A program made the position numbers and the translations under genes. The notes under the pieces were generated by a model. It was not told the origin of the DNA and ran no database searches. It was given only the letters and a program-made list of their open reading frames with translations. This document shows positions 58,220 to 64,000 of a stretch of 64,000 bases of DNA, one piece after another. Position 1 is the stretch's first letter; each line of letters begins with the position of its first letter. The DNA is from a virus, in the IMG/VR virus record IMGVR_UViG_3300009184_000038, positions 1 to 64,000 of that record. One strand, written 5' to 3'.

Positions 58220-58648
58220 TCAATGCTGGTTCTTGCGTGCATTCTTGATAGCACGATTTACTAGGAATCTGCCAGCAGCGTCCAGAAACGGCAGGCCGCG
58301 TTTTTCCGCCTGGACTCTAAGGTGAGCCACGATCTCGTCCATGCGAAGCTCGCATTCATCGCAGCCCCAGGCGTTCATCTGATGCGCCATCGCATTGCAG
58401 GGGCATGTGTCGGTTGCTGTGATTCTAAAAGGCCACCCCGCCAGGAGCTTTTTCAGCTCCGCGCCTGGGCCGTTCGCCATCCTGACCAGCTCGCTGAAGT
58501 CGCTTTCCTTGGGCGACAACCTTGAGCTAAGAGGGAATGCGGCGTGGCTCGTATCTATCGTCCACAGGTCTCCGTCTTGCGACACAACGCACGGCATAAC
58601 CTCGTCAAGAGAGTAGCCGCGCTCCTCGCAGCGGGATTCAAGGTGCAT
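58220..58648 (-). CDS. conserved tail-operon protein
   Basis: 142 residues from ATG 58648 (in-frame 58681 is possible but overlaps the previous gene). MHLESRCEERGYSLDEVMPC, VVSQDGDLWTIDTSHAAFP is a pattern I know from small proteins in aquatic-phage tail operons. CPCNAMAHQMNAWGCDEC gives Cys pairs, possibly a zinc site. Function unknown. Confidence 0.7.
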   Translation of the reverse strand: MHLESRCEERGYSLDEVMPCVVSQDGDLWTIDTSHAAFPLSSRLSPKESDFSELVRMANGPGAELKKLLAGWPFRITATDTCPCNAMAHQMNAWGCDECELRMDEIVAHLRVQAEKRGLPFLDAAGRFLVNRAIKNARKNQH

Positions 58649-58662
58649 TCTGTGACATTTGA

Positions 58663-58905
58663 CTATGGCAGGGGATTGCATGGGTTTGGTGCGCAAGGCA
58701 CTCCTTGTCCTAAAAATACTTCGCCGCTTCCGCTGCAAGCGCACGGCCTGGTTTGCCTGCAAATGACCCTGTTGCTACAGCACGCGCCAGACTGACCGCA
58801 CTTGCCTTCGCATTCCTGCTGGGTTGAATACCGCGAGCCATCGGTTTTGCCGTGAATGACGCTGCCACCACCGATCGGTAATTCGTCCGCTTTATAGCAA
58901 GGCAT
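58663..58905 (-). CDS. cysteine-rich small protein
   Basis: 80 residues with 12 Cys: CEGKCGQSGACCSNRVICRQ and CACSGSG, then PCAPNPC. Disulfide- or metal-rich. It lies between the Cys-rich gene at 58923 and the tail operon; probably a virion accessory. The start has no clear Shine-Dalgarno. Confidence 0.6.
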   Translation of the reverse strand: MPCYKADELPIGGGSVIHGKTDGSRYSTQQECEGKCGQSGACCSNRVICRQTRPCACSGSGEVFLGQGVPCAPNPCNPLP

Positions 58906-58922
58906 TTTATGGTATCCAGTAA

Positions 58923-59486
58923 CTATTTGCTGATGGTTACGTCAACGCAGGCGTAAACGCTCCACTGCCTGCCAGCGCCAGTTACTTTTATTGCAGAGCC
59001 ATTTCGGAGTAGCTCAAAGGCCGCCCGAATATCAAACCGCCGCCCTACGTTGGAACAAATGTCATAATCACCCAAGAAGACGCCCTCCATGCTCATGTCG
59101 CCGCCGGAAAAAAAGAACCAGTAGAATGTGCCCAGCGTTGGCGGCCAGCGGCCAGCGGTCATCCTGATGCTGACGCCCTGGGAGTAACTGTAGTTCACGC
59201 AGTTGCCAGCAATTGCGCCTTCAATCAATCGATTTGTTCTCGGCTCAAGTCGCTTGAACGGCCCGTATACGTCTTGCTTCAGGGAGTAAGACCCTTCAAT
59301 GGTGGCAAATCGAAAAAGGTCTGGCGGTGCGTACAGTCTTCCGCCTGAGAATTCACCGCCAACGTCATTTTGATCGCAATAACGAAGATTACTGAACGCG
59401 AGTGTAATAGAGCTGGGTGGTGTACTACCGTTTGGACAACAACAGTCAACACATAGCCAGCCGGGGTCGCAGCAAGGACACGCCAT
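58923..59486 (-). CDS. tail-operon protein with Cys-rich N-terminus
   Basis: 187 residues (GGAG upstream). CPCCDPGWLCVDCCC at 3-17, then a beta-rich domain (SITLAFSNLRYCDQNDV, SMEGVFLGDYDICSN, AIKVTGAGRQWSVYACVDVT). Possibly a receptor-binding or carbohydrate-binding jelly roll; not recognised at family level. Confidence 0.68.
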   Translation of the reverse strand: MACPCCDPGWLCVDCCCPNGSTPPSSITLAFSNLRYCDQNDVGGEFSGGRLYAPPDLFRFATIEGSYSLKQDVYGPFKRLEPRTNRLIEGAIAGNCVNYSYSQGVSIRMTAGRWPPTLGTFYWFFFSGGDMSMEGVFLGDYDICSNVGRRFDIRAAFELLRNGSAIKVTGAGRQWSVYACVDVTISK

Positions 59487-59487
59487 G

Positions 59488-60393
59488 TCAAATCTCCAGA
59501 GATATGAAGGTGGCCGTGTAAGTTCCTGTCATTATCGTTGCGGTCTCCGTTTTGGCCGAGGCCAGAATCGTCGCGGATTGCGTGTTCGCCAGCGACACGA
59601 TCGTCGCGGTCTGCAACGCCCCCGCAGTCCTGAAAGTCGTCGTCGTGGGGTCGTTGGCGACCTTGAACGTCGTCGTCTGCGGGTTGTTGGCGACCTTGAA
59701 CGTCGTCGTCTGCGGGTCGTTTGCCGTCTTGATTTTTGTCCTAGCGGTATTGACTGTGATGCTACAGTTAGAGGTATTTAGATAGGCGCTGACGCTTGCA
59801 ATAATATCGACCTCGGAAACAGACGACACATACGTTAGGGACTTCTCTGTGACCGAACTGACGTGCGTGAGTGACAACTCCGTGATCGAACTGACGTGCG
59901 TTATCGTCCTTTCCTCACCTGCGCCAGCGAAGTTTATGGTCTTAGTATCTGCGGAGCTAATGAATGTTATTGTTTGTGGATTAGCCGCGCCTATGTAAGT
60001 GATGTCCCGCGTGGCCGTTGCCATGATCGCCGTCTTCGACGACATCTGGAACGAGACGAGATACCACTGGGTGCCGTCTTTGGCGATGTTGACGATGCGG
60101 CTGGTCGCAGTGCTCTGCGGAGACGGCAGGCTGACGAGCTTGTTCAGGACGCTGACGGTGTTTGGCGTGCTGGTGATGCCGTAGAACTTCACGCTCTTGG
60201 AGGAATCGATGGGCCATGCGCCGGTGGCCGTGCAGACGCGGAAGACTTTTGGCGAAAAGCTAGTGCCGCCGTCTTCCAGCGCAGTCGGAATGCGGCTTAT
60301 CGGCCCACCGAAAGGGATGGACTCCACCTTCGCGATCGTGCTTTTCAGCTTCTCGCGGAGACTCTCTCCGATAAGGTATTTGCCGTCAGGCAT
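59488..60393 (-). CDS. tail structural protein with 12-residue beta repeats
   Basis: 301 residues from ATG 60393, TAATG with the upstream gene. N-terminal half without repeats (ESLREKLKSTIAKVESIPFG). C-terminal half (from about residue 130) is a run of short beta units: TITFISSADTKTINFAGAGE, and later FKVANNPQTTTFKVANDP with 36-bp DNA period. Looks like a beta-solenoid or needle-like shaft in the tail tip. Confidence 0.72.
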   Translation of the reverse strand: MPDGKYLIGESLREKLKSTIAKVESIPFGGPISRIPTALEDGGTSFSPKVFRVCTATGAWPIDSSKSVKFYGITSTPNTVSVLNKLVSLPSPQSTATSRIVNIAKDGTQWYLVSFQMSSKTAIMATATRDITYIGAANPQTITFISSADTKTINFAGAGEERTITHVSSITELSLTHVSSVTEKSLTYVSSVSEVDIIASVSAYLNTSNCSITVNTARTKIKTANDPQTTTFKVANNPQTTTFKVANDPTTTTFRTAGALQTATIVSLANTQSATILASAKTETATIMTGTYTATFISLEI

Positions 60394-61487
60394 TAGGAGA
60401 ACCACCGAATGCCGAAGTTGGAGAAGTTGCTTCCGAACGCCATCTCTGGCTGGATGCAGATGCGGTTGATCAAAACCTTCTGGGATATCGGAAATGCTCG
60501 CGTGTTCCGCGGGGTGCCGTCGTCATTGAGCGCCACGGGCTGCGCGGATGGCCTCTGAGTCCATCCGCCTTGGCTTGCGGGAACCGTAACCATCGCCCTT
60601 GTTCTTTTGGTTTGAGTTCCAAAAGCGTATGTTTGTGGAGTTCCTTCACTGTTAAGCTGAACTTTTCCGCTCTCGTCATGCTGAAGAGTCAGGGATTCGA
60701 TGTCAACTTGATCTGGAGACGACAGGCCGTAGTTAATGATATTAAACCCAGTCTGCGGCACGGCCATGTCCCATCCGATTGCCTGAAAACCATCTCGCGT
60801 GATCGTCCAGTGCGCTCGCACGGCAAAGCAGAATGTCACCTTGAACCCGCGAAACGTCGTGTCGCCGAACTGCTCGACCACGGCGCTCGAGGAAATACTT
60901 TGCAGCATACAGCAGTGAATCCCGACTGAGAGATTGCTGAAGTTGAATGCGTCACTGTTCACATAGCCGCAGTAGGCGAGCAACTGGCTCATGTCGCTAT
61001 AGGAATACTGGTCGATGTTGATGTTCACGACCGGCTCAAGCCGCGTCACGCCGTCAACGAGATCGCCGACTGGGTTGACCGCTGGAATCCATGAGCCAGA
61101 CACGCCGCCCGACACAGGCGCTCCGCCCCACGCTGCGATCTCTGTCAGCGACGTAGTCATCGAATAGAGCGCGGGCCGCTGAGTCGGTGGTTGCCGCCCG
61201 GGGTCTGTGCCGCCGATGCCTGCGGTCGTCCGATATTGAGCCGTGACGATCCGCACCATGCGGCTCTCGCCGTCTGCCTTGACATCCAGGCTGACGCACG
61301 GGATCGGGTTAGCCGACCCAAGCGGGTCGCCGATGTTGACGCCGACGGCCTGCGAGATGATGAACGCCTCGTCTGGCGAGTTAAGGAGAATCTTCCACGT
61401 TCGCGTTGCCTGATCGGCCAGCGAGCCGCCTTCCGCGCTGCGGCTGAAGGATTTGCCCTGCGCGAGTTCGGTAACCATCTTGGGCAT
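60393..61487 (-). CDS. tail / baseplate structural protein
   Basis: 364 residues, TAATG with the gene upstream. VTELAQGKSFSRSAEGGSLA, RTWKILLNSPDEAFIISQAV, then GSWIPAVNPVGDLVDG and VTFCFAVRAHWTITRDGF. Directly follows the tape-measure candidate, where distal tail or baseplate hub proteins sit. No family recognised. Confidence 0.7.
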   Translation of the reverse strand: MPKMVTELAQGKSFSRSAEGGSLADQATRTWKILLNSPDEAFIISQAVGVNIGDPLGSANPIPCVSLDVKADGESRMVRIVTAQYRTTAGIGGTDPGRQPPTQRPALYSMTTSLTEIAAWGGAPVSGGVSGSWIPAVNPVGDLVDGVTRLEPVVNINIDQYSYSDMSQLLAYCGYVNSDAFNFSNLSVGIHCCMLQSISSSAVVEQFGDTTFRGFKVTFCFAVRAHWTITRDGFQAIGWDMAVPQTGFNIINYGLSSPDQVDIESLTLQHDESGKVQLNSEGTPQTYAFGTQTKRTRAMVTVPASQGGWTQRPSAQPVALNDDGTPRNTRAFPISQKVLINRICIQPEMAFGSNFSNFGIRWFS

Positions 61488-64000
61488 TAGAGGAGGACTC
61501 CTGGGTTGTTGGCCTTGAGGTCGTTCCTAATGTCCTCAAGGTATCCCGACTGCTTCTTCAGCTCTGCCAAATTCACGTCCTTCGCCGAGTCGTCGCCTCG
61601 AATGAGGCGAGTGAGTTCGCTGGCACCCTGGCTCGTGGATACGTCGGAGACGTTGAGGGCAGCTCGGGACGGGCCTTGGAGCATGGCGGTCTGCCGCTCG
61701 TCTTGGAATCCCTTGAGCATGGGGGCGACGGATTCCATCTGATTTCGGAATGCTTGTCGGAGGAACTTGTTCGGGTCTTCGCCGGCCGCTCTCATTTGGG
61801 CGGCGCGTTCGTTGATGTCGGCCCCTGCGCCTTCGGTGTATTCCTTGCGGAACCGCTCGCGGTCGGTCAGGCCGAGGTCGCGCCCGCGGAGGGCGCGGTC
61901 TCGTTGGTTCTGGGCGATCCGCTCGTCGTCGATGGCCTTTCGTTCGTCGCGGGTGCCGGCGTCTATGGCACCCTCGTTCTCGCCGCGCATCCTGCGGTTC
62001 TCTTCCTGAATGCGATCTCTCTCTGCTATCTCTAGGCCGGTTAGCCCCCCCTTGGCCTCCTTTTCGGCTAGATCAGCCAAACGCCTGTCATTCGCCGCGA
62101 TCGATCTGTTGTTAGCCGCGACGGCCGGGTCTTTATCAATCTCTTTTCGCCGATTGTCCAGATTGTCCTGCAACTCCTGGGCGCGCTGGCGGTCGCTGCG
62201 GAGCCGTGCATCGGCCTCGTCTCGCTCGCGTCGGTTCTTCTCGTTGGGGTTATTGATGTACCGCTGCTCGGCCTCTGCCGCCTGCCGCTCGCTGTCGGCG
62301 ATGATTTGATTCGTGGCATCCATGCGCCGCTTGAAAGTCGGGTCTTCGGCGGCTCGCTGACGACCCTTTTCAAGCTCCTTCTCGCGAGCCAAGATGCCGT
62401 TGTTGATGGCGTCAAGCTGCTTGCGTTCGGCCTCCGTCAGCCGGGTGGTTATCATTTCACGCTGCCGGATCAGCTCGATCTCTCGCTTTGTCGCGGCATC
62501 CAGCTCCGCGCTCTCTGCCTGATTGAGACCGCCGCCGATCCTGTCTTTTGCCTCAAGTTCTTGACGGCGTTGATTAATCTCCTCGAGTTCGCGGTTGACC
62601 GGCCGCATAAACGGGCTCTGCCGAATCGCGCGACGACGATTGTCCACGTCTGCCTGGGCGATTCCGACCGCTGCTCGGTCGTTGATCAACCGCTCCTCTG
62701 CCGCGTCCCGTGCCTCGCGGCCGCCGGCACGCAGTGGGTTCTCCTCGAACGCCCGCTGCGCTGCATCCGCGCCCTGCTCGGATCGCTGCAACGCCGAATC
62801 GCCGATTTTGCGAATGCGGGTCAGTGCGGCCTCGATGCCAGCGGCGGCCTCGGCCAAGGCGGCGGCGGCCTCGGAGGCTTTCTGGGAAAGCTCAAGGCTA
62901 GCTCCAGCGGCGCTGCTTGCGGCCTCTGCGGCTCTCAGGTCTGCTTCGGCCTTTTCGACGGCAGCGTCGGCAGCCGCTGTGTCGCCGCCGGCATCCATAA
63001 CTTTTTGCAGCTCTGCCCTGGCGTCCCTAAGTTGCTGCTGCCTATCACCGACGCTTGCTGCGCTCCTCTCCACGTTCCGGCGTGCCACAAGCTCTGCGTC
63101 GGCCGCCGCGCGGCCTCTCGCGATTAGGCCCGCGCGTTCGTTCCTGAACCGCTCGTTGCCCTCGAGCGATGCCGTCGCTTGAGTGAGCCGCTCGCCGCCC
63201 ATCGACCGACCAAGACGCACTTCCCTGGCTCTTGATTCCGTTTCGGCCTGCTTGATGCGGACTGCGGCAACTTGCTTCTCGGCGTCCTTCGCCAAGGCTT
63301 CTCGCTGCGCTGGATCGCTCGTCTCTGCCGCCATCTCAACCGACCGCGCGAGTTTTGCATTCGCTTCCGTCAAGTCTGAGGCAAGCGAGTCAAGCTCTTG
63401 CTGGAACCTTGCAGCCCCTGGGACGCCGCGGCTAATCGCGTCGGCAACATCTTCTTGAGACTCGCGAATGAATCGCGCGGCCTCTTCTGACGCAGACGCA
63501 ACCTTCAGGGCCATGTCGTCAATGGCCTTCTGGAACGGCGATTCAAGCTGGTCTAGGAGCGACTGGAGTCTGCGAACGGTCTCGCCGAAGCCGTACTCTC
63601 CCCTGTCGGCCTGCGGCTGCAACTGGCCGATAAGTTTCTCAATGACATCTCGCTGCGACGAATACGAGTCATCGACCCCTGCCGTCATTTCTCTAGCGCG
63701 GCGCTCTCGCTCTTCTTGAGGAACGGCCTCGCGGCCGGTCGTTGTTCTACGAGTCTGTGGGATGTTCCTAAGAACTTCCTGAAACAACACTTCGCGAAGC
63801 TGGCCCGCTCCGTTTATCTCGCCCGTACCAGACCTTACGCCGATATTCGGGGCGGCGGGAAGCTGCGGCGGACGGTTCGCAAGAACCCTCGGCAAATCCC
63901 GGTTGATTGCCTCGGCCTGTTGAATTCGCCGCGACAGGCCGATGCGAACCCCTTGGTCTGTTTCTGTCTCAAGCTGCTTCCTGTCTCGGGATATGTTCGC
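61487..64000 (-). CDS. tape-measure-like coiled-coil protein, 5' part cut by window edge
   Basis: The frame runs off base 64000 (reading upstream gives NISRDRKQLETETDQGVRIG), so a TTG start near 63895 is not needed; 837 residues are visible. Almost all is charged helix with long runs of Arg/Glu/Ala (ERRAREMTAGVDDSYSSQRD, RAEADAELVARRN type), heptad-like, with breaks by Gly. Ends in YLEDIRNDLKANNPGVLL. Length, position before tail-tip genes and composition fit the C-terminal part of a tail tape measure, which sets tail length; an internal virion protein is an alternative. Confidence 0.75.
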   Translation of the reverse strand, partial: ANISRDRKQLETETDQGVRIGLSRRIQQAEAINRDLPRVLANRPPQLPAAPNIGVRSGTGEINGAGQLREVLFQEVLRNIPQTRRTTTGREAVPQEERERRAREMTAGVDDSYSSQRDVIEKLIGQLQPQADRGEYGFGETVRRLQSLLDQLESPFQKAIDDMALKVASASEEAARFIRESQEDVADAISRGVPGAARFQQELDSLASDLTEANAKLARSVEMAAETSDPAQREALAKDAEKQVAAVRIKQAETESRAREVRLGRSMGGERLTQATASLEGNERFRNERAGLIARGRAAADAELVARRNVERSAASVGDRQQQLRDARAELQKVMDAGGDTAAADAAVEKAEADLRAAEAASSAAGASLELSQKASEAAAALAEAAAGIEAALTRIRKIGDSALQRSEQGADAAQRAFEENPLRAGGREARDAAEERLINDRAAVGIAQADVDNRRRAIRQSPFMRPVNRELEEINQRRQELEAKDRIGGGLNQAESAELDAATKREIELIRQREMITTRLTEAERKQLDAINNGILAREKELEKGRQRAAEDPTFKRRMDATNQIIADSERQAAEAEQRYINNPNEKNRRERDEADARLRSDRQRAQELQDNLDNRRKEIDKDPAVAANNRSIAANDRRLADLAEKEAKGGLTGLEIAERDRIQEENRRMRGENEGAIDAGTRDERKAIDDERIAQNQRDRALRGRDLGLTDRERFRKEYTEGAGADINERAAQMRAAGEDPNKFLRQAFRNQMESVAPMLKGFQDERQTAMLQGPSRAALNVSDVSTSQGASELTRLIRGDDSAKDVNLAELKKQSGYLEDIRNDLKANNPGVLL

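Noticed and set aside
62306-63182. Plus-strand frames opposite the tape-measure candidate
   Set aside because: Antisense shadows; the minus strand is one continuous coiled-coil frame to the window edge.
1-64000. tRNA or rRNA genes
   Set aside because: No segment with tRNA arms or a CCA-type end, and no rRNA-like block, was recognised on either strand.

Overview
The window is most of a tailed double-stranded DNA phage (or prophage) of siphovirus type. Direct evidence is an HK97-type head module (small and large terminase, portal, prohead protease), a coiled-coil protein like a tape measure followed by tail and baseplate genes, and a tyrosine integrase with a full catalytic set, so it is probably temperate. 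Both window edges cut leftward structural genes (prohead protease at base 1, tape-measure candidate at base 64000). A circular or permuted genome would therefore still be missing the capsid, connector and tail-tube genes. The host cannot be read directly. The integrase style, the Tat-type MDRR signals and the style of several small secreted proteins suggest Planctomycetota, but this is only an inference.

Layout. 1-5.6 kb, leftward: HNH/zinc-finger protein, TerS, TerL, portal, a ferritin-like protein and prohead protease. 5.8-14.0 kb, the main rightward block: about eighteen small, mostly unknown early-type genes behind two near-identical sigma70-like promoters. This block is full of same-orientation short repeats that carry or abut the ribosome-binding sites, and it has a gene-free stretch (7277-7923) with twelve further copies. 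14.0-17.6 kb, leftward: HNH protein, lipoprotein, papain-like protease and small membrane proteins, a candidate lysis group. 17.5-19.9 kb: two glycosyltransferases, a methyltransferase and a VRR-NUC nuclease. 19.9-25.5 kb: small tightly overlapping genes including a paralogous family, DUF551, and proteins with Tat or Sec signals. 25.5-37.7 kb: GNAT, PhoH, a very large cytosine-C5 methyltransferase, HNH, CsrA, UvrD-like helicase, primase-polymerase and SNF2-like helicase. 37.7-39.6 kb: a duplicated-HTH protein, a small rightward gene and the integrase. 39.6-64 kb, leftward: tail fibres and adhesins including a 2972-residue protein, nucleotide-metabolism genes, a metallophosphoesterase and tail structural genes.

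How it may work together. Leftward genes are coupled almost everywhere by ATGA, TAATG or GTGA overlaps, pointing to long operons. The rightward block has separated genes, most with a repeated leader, so it seems to be controlled gene by gene at translation or elongation. The phage also encodes a CsrA-like RNA-binding protein, and many leaders have GGA overlapping the Shine-Dalgarno; a link is possible but unproven. An 11-bp palindrome, GGCTACTAGCC, and near-copies lie in or beside promoters in both transcription units and may be an operator.
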